A stretch of DNA of 64,000 nt. Origin: Cellulomonas sp. RIT-PI-Y (lineage in GTDB: Bacteria; Actinomycetota; Actinomycetes; Actinomycetales; Cellulomonadaceae). The stretch lies in the NCBI RefSeq assembly GCF_025642745.1, contig NZ_JANZKP010000001.1, positions 154,516 through 218,515 of the forward strand. Reading direction: 5' to 3'. Below are positions 51,156 through 60,016 of the stretch, in pieces (within the stretch, counting starts at the first letter, position 1; every line of letters starts with the position of its first letter). The notes below the pieces were generated by a model that was not told where the DNA came from, did no database searches, and saw nothing but the letters and a program-made list of their open reading frames with translations. The position numbers and the translations under genes were made by a program.

Positions 51156-51170
51156 CACACGAACTAAGTT
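51142..51170 (+). promoter_or_regulatory. Promoter of the marR-efflux operon
   Basis: TTGCCT (51142-51147), a 17-base spacer, then TAAGTT (51165-51170). Both hexamers lie within the two MarR operators, so repressor binding would exclude polymerase. Confidence 0.6.
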
Positions 51171-51182
51171 GCCTGCTGCAAC
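51168..51182. promoter_or_regulatory. MarR operator 2
   Basis: GTTGCCTGCTGCAAC differs from operator 1 in a single base. Centres are 27 bases apart. It overlaps the end of the -10 element and the transcription start. Confidence 0.8.
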
Positions 51183-51199
51183 CAAGAAAGAAGGCGACC

Positions 51200-51757
51200 G
51201 TGATCTCCGAACCGTCCCGTGTGCTGATCGACGCGATCAGCCGCCTCTCCCGCATCCAGCGCGAGATCGGTGAGCGGATGTCCCGGGAGCTGGACTGCCC
51301 GCGCGCGGCGCTCGGCCTGCTGTGGCTGCTGGAGAAGCGCGGCGAGCTGACGATCGGCGACATCGCCACCCACCTGAGGGTCGACCTCTCCGTGGCCAGC
51401 CGCCAGACCAGCGCACTGGTCGACGCGGGCTATGCCGAGCGGACCCGGCAGAGCGCACCGGGCACCGACCACCGGGTGCGGACCGTCCGGCTCAGCGACG
51501 CCGGCCTGACGTTCACCGCGCAGACCCGGGTCCGCCTGGACGCCCTGCTGTCCGAGGTGTTCGGCGACTGGTCCCCGGCGGAGATCCAGGCCGCCGCCAC
51601 GCACATCAACCGCGTGGCCGAGACCATCGGGCACGCCACCCTCGACCACGCCGGCACCGAGCAGGCCGGCACCGAGCAGGCGGCGGTCGAGCGGACGCCG
51701 GTCGAGCCGGCACCCCGCGCACGACCCGGGGCCGAGCCGGTCCTGGTCGCCCCCTGA
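51200..51757 (+). CDS. MarR-family repressor of the adjacent efflux pump
   Basis: The 185-residue protein has the MarR winged helix at about 30-110 (LGLLWLLEKRGELTIGDIATHLRVDLSVASRQTSALVDAGYAERTRQSAPGTDHRVRTVRLSDAG) flanked by dimer helices, and a 35-residue Pro/Glu-rich tail unusual for the family. It lies 85 bases before a DHA2 efflux gene and downstream of two almost identical operators that overlap its own promoter, so it should repress both genes. The GTG at 51200 follows GAAGG. Confidence 0.9.
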   Translation: MISEPSRVLIDAISRLSRIQREIGERMSRELDCPRAALGLLWLLEKRGELTIGDIATHLRVDLSVASRQTSALVDAGYAERTRQSAPGTDHRVRTVRLSDAGLTFTAQTRVRLDALLSEVFGDWSPAEIQAAATHINRVAETIGHATLDHAGTEQAGTEQAAVERTPVEPAPRARPGAEPVLVAP

Positions 51758-51842
51758 AGCTCCCGCCGACCATCGCGGTCGGCGGCCGCACCATTCCCGT
51801 CGACGGCGCCGGGTCCACCACCACGAACCGAAAGCCGAGAGC

Positions 51843-53432
51843 ATGACCGAGTCCACCGTCGCGGAACCCTCCGCGACCTCCCCCGCGCCCATGTCGCACC
51901 GTCAGGTGCTGGAGTCCCTCTCCGGCATCCTGCTGGGCATGTTCGTGTCCGTCCTGGCCACGAGCGTCGTGTCCAGCTCGCTGCCCAAGATCGTCAGCGA
52001 CCTGAACGGCTCGCAGCACTCCTACACCTGGGTGGTCACCGCCACCCTGCTGACCACCACCATCACCACCCCGATCTGGGGCAAGCTCGCGGACCTGATG
52101 GACCGCAAGCTGCTGATCCAGATCGCGCTGATCATCTCCGTGGTGTCCTCCGCCGCCGCGGGCTTCGCGCACAACGTCGGCTTCCTGATCGGCGCCCGTG
52201 CGTTCCAGGGCATCGGCGCCGGTGGCCTGACCGCCCTGGCGACGATCCTGATGTCCGACATCCTCAGCCCCCGTGAGCGCGGCAAGTACATGGGCCTGAT
52301 GGGCGGCATCATGGGCATCGGCATGGTCGGCGGCCCGCTGCTCGGCGGCGTGATCACCGACAGCCTGGGCTGGCGGTACAACTTCTTCGTCGGGCTGCCG
52401 TTCGCGGTGGCGGCGATCATCGTCCTGCAGATCACGCTGAAGCTGCCCGCGATGGTGCGCAAGGTCGTCCGGATCGACTACTGGGGCGCCATCCTCATCA
52501 GTGCGGGCATCGCCTCGCTGCTGCTCTGGGTCACCTTCGCCGGCAACTCCTTCGACTGGATCTCCTGGCAGACCGGGGCCATGGTCGGCGGCGCGGTAGT
52601 GCTGCTGGCGCTGGCGGTGTGGGTCGAGTCCAAGGTCGCCGACCCGATCATCCCGCTGCACCTGTTCAAGAACCGCACCCTGGTGCTGTCGGTGGTCGCG
52701 TCGGTGGCCGTCGGTGTCGCGATGTTCGGCACCTCGGTGTTCCTGAGCCAGTACATGCAGGTCGCCCGGGGCAAGACCCCGACGCTGTCCGGGCTGCTGA
52801 CCATTCCGATGATCCTCGGCCTGTTCGTGTCCTCGACCCTGAGCGGCCGCCGGATCACCGCGACCGGGCACTACAAGAAGTTCATGATCGCCGGTGCCGT
52901 CGGCCTGACCGTCGGCCTGGCCCTGATGGGCACGATCCACTACGACACCAGCCTGATCCTGGTCTGCGCCTACATGTTCATCCTGGGCGCCGGCGTCGGC
53001 ATGCTGATGCAGAACCTGGTGCTGGCGGTGCAGAACACCCTGGCGGTGGAGGAGATCGGCTCCGGCACCGCGACCGTGGCCTTCTTCCGGACCCTGGGCG
53101 GAGCGATCGGCGTCAGCGCACTCGGCGCGGTGCTGTCCTCCCGGATCACCACGCTGATCATGGACGGGCTGGTCGCGATCGGCATCGACCCGAGCGCACT
53201 CGGCGGTGGCAGCGGCTCGATCCCGGACGTCGCCACGCTCCAGGAGCCGGTCAAGACGATCGTCGAGTCGTCCTACGGCGACGCGATCGCCGAGCTGTTC
53301 CTGGTCGCCGCACCGCTGGGCGTGGTGGCCCTGATCGCGGTGATCTTCCTCAAGGAGGTCCCGCTCGGCACCCGGTCCGGCCTGCAGCAGCGCGCCGCCG
53401 TGGTGGAGGAGCTGGAGTCGGTCGACGCCTGA
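51843..53432 (+). CDS. DHA2-family (EmrB/QacA-like) multidrug MFS transporter
   Basis: The 529-residue protein has 14 predicted membrane segments. Motif A GKLADLMDRKLL follows segment 2, antiporter motif C appears as GIGMVGGPLLGGVITDSLGWRYNFF, and the family-specific late motif is FFRTLGGAIGVSALGAVL. Such pumps expel cationic or hydrophobic drugs using the proton gradient. It is co-transcribed with the MarR gene and ends at a hairpin terminator. The ATG lies soon after CCGAAAGCCGAGAGC, with GAGAG as a weak ribosome site. Confidence 0.92.
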   Translation: MTESTVAEPSATSPAPMSHRQVLESLSGILLGMFVSVLATSVVSSSLPKIVSDLNGSQHSYTWVVTATLLTTTITTPIWGKLADLMDRKLLIQIALIISVVSSAAAGFAHNVGFLIGARAFQGIGAGGLTALATILMSDILSPRERGKYMGLMGGIMGIGMVGGPLLGGVITDSLGWRYNFFVGLPFAVAAIIVLQITLKLPAMVRKVVRIDYWGAILISAGIASLLLWVTFAGNSFDWISWQTGAMVGGAVVLLALAVWVESKVADPIIPLHLFKNRTLVLSVVASVAVGVAMFGTSVFLSQYMQVARGKTPTLSGLLTIPMILGLFVSSTLSGRRITATGHYKKFMIAGAVGLTVGLALMGTIHYDTSLILVCAYMFILGAGVGMLMQNLVLAVQNTLAVEEIGSGTATVAFFRTLGGAIGVSALGAVLSSRITTLIMDGLVAIGIDPSALGGGSGSIPDVATLQEPVKTIVESSYGDAIAELFLVAAPLGVVALIAVIFLKEVPLGTRSGLQQRAAVVEELESVDA

Positions 53433-53454
53433 CCCCGTGGTTCTCGGTTCGACG

Positions 53455-53484
53455 CTGCCCCGTCCGGTGATCCGGGCGGGGCAG
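53455..53484 (+). terminator. Hairpin terminator after the efflux gene
   Basis: Arm CTGCCCCGTCCGG (53455-53467) pairs with 53472-53484 with one mismatch and a TGAT loop. It separates the efflux operon from the second MarR gene. Confidence 0.75.
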
Positions 53485-53498
53485 TGTCCGTGATGCGG

Positions 53499-53504
53499 AA
53501 GAAT
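53499..53504 (+). promoter_or_regulatory. Possible leaderless -10 element of the second MarR gene
   Basis: AAGAAT is followed by 6 bases and the ATG at 53511. It matches the TAnnnT pattern at positions 2 and 6 and is unusually AT-rich for the region. Confidence 0.5.
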
Positions 53505-53510
53505 GCGGTC

Positions 53511-53978
53511 ATGGACGCACTCGACCCGCTGGCCCGGATCGAGGCCGAGCTCGGCCTGCTGCTGCGCCGCGCCCGTTCCCAGGCCGAACGCCTGTCCCGC
53601 CAGGTGCACCCGGACCTGGAGCCCTCCGCCTACCCGCTGCTGGTCCGGATCGCCCAGGCGCCCGGCATCCGCGCCGGGGAGCTGGCCCGTCTGATCGGCA
53701 TCGGGCGGGGCACCATGTCCCGCCAACTGGCCCGGCTGGAGCAGTTCGGGCTGATCGTGCGTGAGCCGGATCCGCAGGACTCCCGTGGGCAGCTGATCCG
53801 GCTGACCGAGGCGGGTGAGGCGCAGATGGCACAGGCCCGGCGTGCCCGCCGCGGCTACTTGTCCGAGGCGCTCGCCGACTGGTCCGACGACGACCGCGGC
53901 GTGCTCGCCGACCAGCTGGCGCGGTTGAACCGCGACCTCACCGGCCACCGCCTCGCGGGGGACGACGAGCCGGTCTGA
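53511..53978 (+). CDS. MarR-family regulator
   Basis: The 155-residue protein has a MarR winged-helix core (YPLLVRIAQAPGIRAGELARLIGIGRGTMSRQLARLEQFGLIVREPDPQDSRGQLIRLTEAGEAQMAQARRARRGYL, residues 43-118) between dimerisation helices. The target is not evident. It stands after the efflux operon's terminator with its own start signal and converges on the next gene. ATG 53511 is preferred over an upstream GTG at 53484 because that codon lies in the terminator stem. Confidence 0.85.
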   Translation: MDALDPLARIEAELGLLLRRARSQAERLSRQVHPDLEPSAYPLLVRIAQAPGIRAGELARLIGIGRGTMSRQLARLEQFGLIVREPDPQDSRGQLIRLTEAGEAQMAQARRARRGYLSEALADWSDDDRGVLADQLARLNRDLTGHRLAGDDEPV

Positions 53979-54003
53979 CCCCGACCGCTCGGACCCCGAG
54001 GGC

Positions 54004-54861
54004 TCAGTGCGTCCAGGTCAGCGACCAGGTGGTCGCTCGCCGCGCCACCTGGGTCAGCGCGGACACCCGCCCGGCATCCCAGCGCCGCGGCAACCGCTCG
54101 AAGAACTCCGGCACGGCCGCCAGGTCCAGCGCCAGGGCGTCCGCCGAGGCCAGCTCGTGCACCGGCGCCCCGACCACCAGGACCCCGCGCACGGCGACCG
54201 GGGTGCCGACCGCCGCACGCAGCAGCGCACCGGCCCGGGCGGCCGCGAGCCGCACCTCGCGCAGTTCGGCCACCGCGGCACCGTCCGCGGACAGTCGTCG
54301 CCCGTCCAGCACGAAGCCACGGGCGGTGATCCCGGTGGCGTCCGCGATCGCGAACGCACCGCCCGGTCCGATCACCAGGTCCTCCAGCACGGTGCCCTGG
54401 CGTCCCAGCGGCACGTCGTGCAGCACGGACCAGCCGGACAGCTCCAACCGGTCCAGTCGCTCGCGCAGACCGTCGCCTAGCGCCCCGTCGGCCCGGTGCC
54501 GGCCGCGCGGGGTCGGCAGCACCGGACCGGTCAGGGTGGCGAAGCCGGGCATCGGGGCCGGGCCGACCGCGACGTCCCCCGCACGATGGTCCGCGGGACC
54601 GGGGGCGGCTCGTCGGCCGCGGGGCGCGTCGCCCTCGTCCAGCACCTCGGACAACGGGAGCACCAGCTCCGGCAGGTCCCGGCGCAGGAACGCCTGGGCG
54701 GCGGATCGCACCGCGCCGTCGGCCCACTCGGCGCCGGGAGCCAGGTCCACCGCACCGGTCATCAGGTCGATGCTGCCCAGCGGGGCACCGGTCCCGGCCC
54801 GCACGTACAACCGGTCGGCGCCGTAACGGCGCCACCTGTGCACGATGAGGGCCGGTTCCAT
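54004..54861 (-). CDS. NERD-like protein of unknown function
   Basis: The 285-residue protein has an N-terminal half that looks like a beta-rich domain (RYGADRLYVRAGTGAPLGSIDLMTGAVDL) that recurs in actinobacterial proteins joined to nuclease-related domains. The C-terminal half, SGWSVLHDVPLGRQGTVLEDLVIGPGGAFAIADATGITARGFVLDG, has the outline of a NERD domain (D-LVIGPGG-F-I-D). The expected catalytic E-X-K/D-X-K pattern is degraded (IADATG in place of VDAKxx), so nuclease activity is doubtful. No ribosome site is obvious before ATG 54861. Confidence 0.6.
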   Translation of the reverse strand: MEPALIVHRWRRYGADRLYVRAGTGAPLGSIDLMTGAVDLAPGAEWADGAVRSAAQAFLRRDLPELVLPLSEVLDEGDAPRGRRAAPGPADHRAGDVAVGPAPMPGFATLTGPVLPTPRGRHRADGALGDGLRERLDRLELSGWSVLHDVPLGRQGTVLEDLVIGPGGAFAIADATGITARGFVLDGRRLSADGAAVAELREVRLAAARAGALLRAAVGTPVAVRGVLVVGAPVHELASADALALDLAAVPEFFERLPRRWDAGRVSALTQVARRATTWSLTWTH

Positions 54862-54908
54862 GCCAGGGATATCGGCAGCCGAGCCGCGCACCTGAACGCC
54901 GATCCGGG

Positions 54909-55316
54909 CTAGTTCTCCGTCGGCTCGAAGGTCAGGCTCACCGAGTTCATGCAGAACCGGTCGCCGGTCGGCGTCTGCGGTGCGTCGTCGAACACGTGGC
55001 CCAGGTGGGAGCCGCAGTGCGCGCAGCGGACCTCGGTGCGGACCATGCCCAGGCTGCGGTCCTCGATCAGCTCCACCGCGTCCCCGGCCAGCGGGCTGAA
55101 GAAGCTCGGCCAGCCGCAGTGCGAGTCGAACTTGGTGTCGGAACGGAACAGCTCGTTGCCGCACGCCCGACAGCGGTAGACGCCCTCGCGGTGCTCGTCC
55201 AGCAGCTCACCGGTCCACGGCCGCTCGGTCCCGGCCAGGCGCAGCACCTGGAACTCGGCGGGGTTCAGCACAGCACGCCACTCGGACTCGTCCTTGGTGA
55301 CCTGATAGGTCGACAT
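54909..55316 (-). CDS. msrB: Peptide-methionine (R)-S-oxide reductase
   Basis: This 135-residue enzyme reduces methionine-R-sulfoxide in proteins. Zinc is held by CRACG and CAHCG (two CxxC motifs), HCGWPSFF binds substrate, and the catalytic cysteine is in [10 protein letters not shown] near the C-terminus. The family length and order are normal. The ATG follows AGGAGG at ideal spacing. It is a single gene between two terminators or gaps. Confidence 0.95.
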   Translation of the reverse strand: MSTYQVTKDESEWRAVLNPAEFQVLRLAGTERPWTGELLDEHREGVYRCRACGNELFRSDTKFDSHCGWPSFFSPLAGDAVELIEDRSLGMVRTEVRCAHCGSHLGHVFDDAPQTPTGDRFCMNSVSLTFEPTEN

Positions 55317-55415
55317 CTGATCCTCCTTCTCGCACCCGGTCCGGGCGCACCGCCTGCAACCGCGGACACCGCCCGGGTGTTCCGATGCTGCTGCGGATCG
55401 GGTCGGGGCGCACGA

Positions 55416-55452
55416 CGAACGGGCGCCCCGGGACACCCGGGACGCCCGTTCG
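55416..55452. terminator. Hairpin terminator after the DEAD-box gene
   Basis: Arm 55416-55432 pairs with 55436-55452 (17 bases, one mismatch) around an ACA loop, 10 bases beyond the helicase stop on the minus strand. Confidence 0.8.
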
Positions 55453-55461
55453 GGGATCGGA

Positions 55462-57021
55462 TCAGCGGCCGGACTGCGCCGGGCCCGCGGGCCGGCCGGC
55501 ACGACGGCTGCGGTTGCGGCGCGGCTGGCCGGAGCCCGCGGCGGCCTGCGGCGTGGTGGACCCCGACGGCCGGCCGGTGCCGGCACCGGAGGTGATACGG
55601 CCGGCGCCGGACGCGGAACGCCCGGATCCGCCTGCGGGACGAGCAGTCCCGGAGACCGCCGGCCGACCGGCACCCGATACCTGCGCGCCCTGTCCGGCAC
55701 CGCCACCCGAGCCGCCACGACCGCGGCGACGACGTCCACCGCCGGTCGCGCCGCCGGCCGCGGACTCACCGCCGCCGGAGCGGGCGGCCCGCTTGGCGGT
55801 GGCGTTCCGACCGGTGGAGGTGCCCCGCACGGGGGCGACGACCGGCGCGGGCGCGACGTAGGCCGCGACCTCGCCGACCAGGGAGGCCACCACGGCGGAG
55901 CCCGGGGCGACCCGCTCCGGGGTCACGGTGATCTTCGCCTTGCGGGTCAGGTCCCGGACGTCCCCGGCCTGCTCGGGCAGCTGGAGGGTGACGACCACGC
56001 CACCGGAGCCCGCACGCGCGGTACGGCCGGAGCGGTGCAGGTAGGCCTTGTGCTCGGCGGGCGGGTCGACGTGCACGACCAGCTCGACGTCGTCGACGTG
56101 GATGCCACGGGCGGCGATGTCGGTGGCGACCAGCACCCGGACGTCGCCGGAGGTGAAGGCGGCCAGGTTGCGCTCGCGGGCGCCCTGCCCGAGGTTGCCC
56201 TGCAGGTCCACCGCGGGGATGCCGTCGGCGGTGAGCTGCTTGGCGAGCTTCTTGGCCTGGTGCTTGGTCCGGGTGAACAGCAGGCGGCGCCCGGTGCCGG
56301 AGGCCAGCTCGCGCAGCACCTGCTTCTTGGCGTCGGCGTCGGCCAGCGCGAAGACGTGGTGGGTCATGGTCGACACCGGAGCGACGGCCGGGTCCACCGA
56401 GTGGGTGACCGGGTGGTGGAGGTAACGCTTCACCAGCGCGTCGATGCCGTTGTCCAGGGTGGCGGAGAACAGCAGTCGCTGACCACCGGACGGCGTGCGG
56501 TCCAGCAGGCGGCGCACCACCGGCAGGAAGCCGAGGTCGGCCATGTGGTCGGCCTCGTCCAGCACGGTGATCTCGATCGCGTCCAGGGAGCACAGCCCCT
56601 GCTTGATCAGGTCCTCCAGACGGCCCGGGCAGGCGACCAGGACGTCGATGCCCTTCTTGAGCGCGGCGACCTGGGGACCCTGACCGACGCCGCCGAACAC
56701 GGTGGTGCTGGTCAGGCCGAGGGCGTCGGCGAGCGGCGCGACGGTGGCGTGGATCTGGGTGGCCAGCTCGCGGGTCGGCGCCAGGATCAGCGCGCGCGGG
56801 CGGCCCGCGGTGCGCCGCTTGCCGGAGCCGGAGAGCCGGGTCACCACCGGCAGACTGAAGGCCAGGGTCTTGCCGGAGCCGGTGCGGCCACGGCCGAGCA
56901 CGTCGGAGCCCGCGAGGGTGTCCGGCAGGGTGGCGGACTGGATGGGGAACGGCTCCGTGATGCCGGCGTCCGCGAGGGAGCGTGCCAGCACGGCGGGAAC
57001 GCCGAGGTCGATGAAGGTCAT
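55462..57021 (-). CDS. DEAD-box RNA helicase
   Basis: In this 519-residue protein the helicase core occupies 1 to about 375, with Q-motif [14 protein letters not shown], Walker A GRTGSGKT near 46-53, PTREL, DEAD at about 154-157 ([12 protein letters not shown]), SAT, and motif [12 protein letters not shown]. The remaining 140 residues are a Gly/Ser/Arg/Pro-rich tail ([11 protein letters not shown]..., [11 protein letters not shown]) that should bind RNA without sequence preference, as in CsdA/RhlE-type helicases of actinobacteria. It remodels structured RNA or ribosome precursors. The ATG follows GGAAAGG. Confidence 0.93.
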   Translation of the reverse strand: MTFIDLGVPAVLARSLADAGITEPFPIQSATLPDTLAGSDVLGRGRTGSGKTLAFSLPVVTRLSGSGKRRTAGRPRALILAPTRELATQIHATVAPLADALGLTSTTVFGGVGQGPQVAALKKGIDVLVACPGRLEDLIKQGLCSLDAIEITVLDEADHMADLGFLPVVRRLLDRTPSGGQRLLFSATLDNGIDALVKRYLHHPVTHSVDPAVAPVSTMTHHVFALADADAKKQVLRELASGTGRRLLFTRTKHQAKKLAKQLTADGIPAVDLQGNLGQGARERNLAAFTSGDVRVLVATDIAARGIHVDDVELVVHVDPPAEHKAYLHRSGRTARAGSGGVVVTLQLPEQAGDVRDLTRKAKITVTPERVAPGSAVVASLVGEVAAYVAPAPVVAPVRGTSTGRNATAKRAARSGGGESAAGGATGGGRRRRGRGGSGGGAGQGAQVSGAGRPAVSGTARPAGGSGRSASGAGRITSGAGTGRPSGSTTPQAAAGSGQPRRNRSRRAGRPAGPAQSGR

Positions 57022-57084
57022 GTCGCCTTTCCGGCGGGTCGGGCCCGCGGGCGCCGGCGCTCGACTGCGCCGGCCCGGACTCGC

Positions 57085-57738
57085 TCAGTCTCGGCTGAGC
57101 ATCTGCTGGCGGCGCAGGGCGCCCTGCGTGCGCAGGACGTAGCTGAACAGTTCGTCGAGCTCTCTGGGGGTGGCATCCCGGAACTGGCAGCCGTAGTGGG
57201 TGCCGCTGCGGGAAGGTTGGGCACGCACTACCTCTGCGTGCAGCCAGAACGCCTCGGAGAGCTCCGGGAAGACGAACCGGACCGTGCTCCCGAGCGGGAG
57301 TTCGGCCATGGACATCATACGCATGCCATGGGCGGAGACATCGAGCGCGACGAAGAGGCGCCGCCGTTCACCCGTCGCGGGGTCGATGTCGGCGGGCCCG
57401 TCGTCGTCTGTGACCTCGTGGTCCTCGGGGAACGTGACCCAGCCCTCGCACTCCACCCGCACCGGCACCCGGGCCACCGCCCGCTTCTGCAGCATCGACA
57501 GCAGCTCGACCTCGGCGCAGCCCAGCAGGTCCGCGGACACCCGGCCGACCACACCGCCGTAGAGGCACTCCCCGCGCTGGTCGTCCAGCACCCGGAGCAC
57601 CACGCGCTCGCCCTCGGTGAAGCCGCGGACCAGGTTCTCCGACCCGATCCACATCACGCCGTCCTCGAACTCCCGGACGTAGCCGTCCAGCCGGAGCACT
57701 CCGTCGACCTCGACGGAGCAGACGGCGAGCTCGTGCAT
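57085..57738 (-). CDS. PilZ-domain c-di-GMP receptor
   Basis: The 217-residue protein has an N-terminal YcgR-like beta domain (LRLDGYVREFEDGVMWIGSENLVRGFTEGERVVLRVL). The C-terminal PilZ domain starts QKRAVARVPVRVECEGWV, where an RxxxR-like basic patch binds c-di-GMP, and continues to the DVSAHGMRMMS motif (D/N-x-S-x-x-G). The target process is unknown; flagellar or exopolysaccharide control is typical. It is divergent from a GGDEF-EAL gene, which may produce and remove its ligand. The ATG at 57738 follows GAGGA. Confidence 0.87.
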   Translation of the reverse strand: MHELAVCSVEVDGVLRLDGYVREFEDGVMWIGSENLVRGFTEGERVVLRVLDDQRGECLYGGVVGRVSADLLGCAEVELLSMLQKRAVARVPVRVECEGWVTFPEDHEVTDDDGPADIDPATGERRRLFVALDVSAHGMRMMSMAELPLGSTVRFVFPELSEAFWLHAEVVRAQPSRSGTHYGCQFRDATPRELDELFSYVLRTQGALRRQQMLSRD

Positions 57739-57881
57739 CGGTGCGTCCTCGGGTGAGTGGGGCTCGGGCGCCGTCACGCTACGCAGCTGTGCGCAGCCTG
57801 TGCTCGACGAACCCGGGGGTTTCACCCGTCGGCCGCGGGTGAAAAACTGGGATCGGACGCCCGATTCATCCGAAACGCCGG

Positions 57882-59975
57882 ATGCCTCGTTCCTCGCCCG
57901 AAGCGGGACAAACCCCTAGTCTCGCCCCGAGTCGATCGCACCCGCGGCCGACCACCCTCCGCCCCCTCCGCGAGGTTCTGCTGGCTACCGCCCGACGCCG
58001 CTGGTCACTGACCCGGTACTTCGCCGTCGTGAGCGTGCTCGCCATGATCGTGCTGGGCGTCGCCCTGGTCTGGGTGACCTCCAACGTGATGAGCGCGCAG
58101 GCCCGCCGGGACGGCATCGTGATGGCGCAGAGCATCGAGTCCTACGCCACCTCCGACGTGCCCGAGGACGCCTACACGGTCGGCGTCCTGGACCCGCAGA
58201 CGTCGACCCGGATCTCCACCCAGGTCGCCGGGTTCGACAACCTCACCCGCCTGCGGCTCTGGACCGTCGACGGCGTCCTGCTCTTCGACTCCCTGCAGGA
58301 CACCACCGGCTTCCCCGACGGCGACCGGCTGGACGCGGCCACCCGGCAGCAGGAGCCCGACGCCCAGGTGGTGACCGAGGTGCGCGGACAGCAGTTCGGC
58401 GGCACCGAAAGCACCCAGCTGGACGTCTACGTGCCGATCGACCACGGCGGCACCGTGGTCGGCGCCGCCGAGGTGATGCTCGACTACTCCGAGACCCAGG
58501 CCGCGCTCACCAGCGCGATCCGCACCGTGTCCGCGGTGGTGGCGGGCGGGTTGGTGCTGCTGTGGCTGCTGCTGTTCCGCACGGTGCGCAACGCGTCGAT
58601 CCGGCTGCACACCTCCGCGCTGGAGAACGCCCGGCTCGCCCTGATCGACGCGCTGACCGGCCTGCCGAACCGCCGGATGCTCGGCGACCGGCTGGAACGC
58701 GCGATCGCCGACCATGCCAGCGCCGGCACCACGGTCGGCCTGGCCCTGCTGGACATCGACCGGTTCAAGGACATCAACGACTCTCTGGGCCACGACCGCG
58801 GCGACGAGCTGTTGCAGCAGGTCGCCCTCCGGCTGCGCGACGCCATGCGGCAGGACGACGTGGTGGCCCGGCTCGGCGGGGACGAGTTCGCCATCCTGCT
58901 GCCCGACGTCCGCTCGGTGACCGACGCCGACGCCGCGGCCCGCCGGGTCCGGCAGCTGTTCGTGCCGCCGTTCCAGCTGGGCGACCTGGCGCTGCACGTC
59001 GACACCTCGATCGGCGTGGCCTGCCTGCCCGACCACGCCGAGGACGCCGGATCCCTGATGCGGATGGCCGACGTCGCGATGTACACCGCCAAGACCCACC
59101 GGCTGGGCGTCTCGGTCTACTCGCCGGAGGAGGACGACTCGTCCCCGGCGCGCCTGGTGCTGCTCGGCGACCTGCACCGGGCGCTGAGCGTCGACGACGA
59201 GCTCCAGATGCACTACCAGCCCAAGATCGACCTGGGCACCGGCCGGACCATCGGGCTGGAGGCGCTGATGCGCTGGCGGCACCCCACCCGCGGGATGCTG
59301 CCCCCCGACCTGTTCATCCCGCTGGCCGAGCAGTCCGGCCTGATCCACGACCTCACCCGCTACGCGCTGCGGGCCTGCGTCGCCCAGCTCGCGGACTGGT
59401 CCCGCGACCGAGTGCCCGTGCCGGTGGCGGTGAACCTGTCCGCGCACGACGTCACCGCGCAGGACGTGGTCGAGGTGATCGAGGACCTGCTCGCCCTGCA
59501 CGCGGTCCCGGTCGAGCTGCTGGAGGTCGAGATCACCGAGACCGCGCTGGTCTCCGATCCGTCCCGGGTCGTCCCGGTGCTGCACCGCCTGGGCGAGATC
59601 GGCGTCCGGGTGTCGATCGACGACTTCGGCATCGGGAACACCTCGATCTCCCAGCTCCGCGATCTGCCGGTGCACGGCCTGAAGATCGACCGGCTGTTCG
59701 TCGCCGACCTGGCCACCACCGGCAAGCGCGGCTCGGAGGTCGTGGTCAAGGCGATGGTCGACCTGGCGCACTCCTTCGGGCTGCAGGTGGTCGCCGAGGG
59801 CGTCGAGGACGAGACCACCGCGGACGCGCTGCGCCGGCTGACCGTCGACCAGGCGCAGGGCTACCTCTACTCCCCCGCCGTACCAGCGGATCGACTCGGC
59901 CCGGTCCACCTGCCCCGACTGGGTGAAGATAAATCCGACACTTCCCCTCAAGTCACCCGGAACGACGCCCGATAA
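57882..59975 (+). CDS. Membrane GGDEF-EAL protein (c-di-GMP turnover)
   Basis: This 697-residue protein has two membrane segments (about 44-68 and 208-228) enclosing an extracytoplasmic sensor region. The GGDEF domain is intact: RLGGDEFAILLPDV near residue 331, with the inhibitory-site motif RQDD five residues before it. The EAL domain (GLEALMRWRHP near 459, VNLSAHD, VEITETALV, IDDFGIGNTSISQL, LKIDRLFV, EGVED) also keeps its catalytic residues, so both synthesis and hydrolysis of c-di-GMP are possible. The start is uncertain: a TAGTCT hexamer at 57917-57922 lies inside the proposed N-terminus. Confidence 0.9.
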   Translation: MPRSSPEAGQTPSLAPSRSHPRPTTLRPLREVLLATARRRWSLTRYFAVVSVLAMIVLGVALVWVTSNVMSAQARRDGIVMAQSIESYATSDVPEDAYTVGVLDPQTSTRISTQVAGFDNLTRLRLWTVDGVLLFDSLQDTTGFPDGDRLDAATRQQEPDAQVVTEVRGQQFGGTESTQLDVYVPIDHGGTVVGAAEVMLDYSETQAALTSAIRTVSAVVAGGLVLLWLLLFRTVRNASIRLHTSALENARLALIDALTGLPNRRMLGDRLERAIADHASAGTTVGLALLDIDRFKDINDSLGHDRGDELLQQVALRLRDAMRQDDVVARLGGDEFAILLPDVRSVTDADAAARRVRQLFVPPFQLGDLALHVDTSIGVACLPDHAEDAGSLMRMADVAMYTAKTHRLGVSVYSPEEDDSSPARLVLLGDLHRALSVDDELQMHYQPKIDLGTGRTIGLEALMRWRHPTRGMLPPDLFIPLAEQSGLIHDLTRYALRACVAQLADWSRDRVPVPVAVNLSAHDVTAQDVVEVIEDLLALHAVPVELLEVEITETALVSDPSRVVPVLHRLGEIGVRVSIDDFGIGNTSISQLRDLPVHGLKIDRLFVADLATTGKRGSEVVVKAMVDLAHSFGLQVVAEGVEDETTADALRRLTVDQAQGYLYSPAVPADRLGPVHLPRLGEDKSDTSPQVTRNDAR

Positions 59976-60016
59976 CACCCGAACAGCCCTCATCCGCTCA
60001 CCCGTGAGGACCAACG

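Noticed and set aside
53484..53510. Upstream GTG start for the second MarR gene
   Set aside because: It begins inside the terminator stem of the preceding gene and adds residues with no family match. ATG 53511 has the leaderless spacing.
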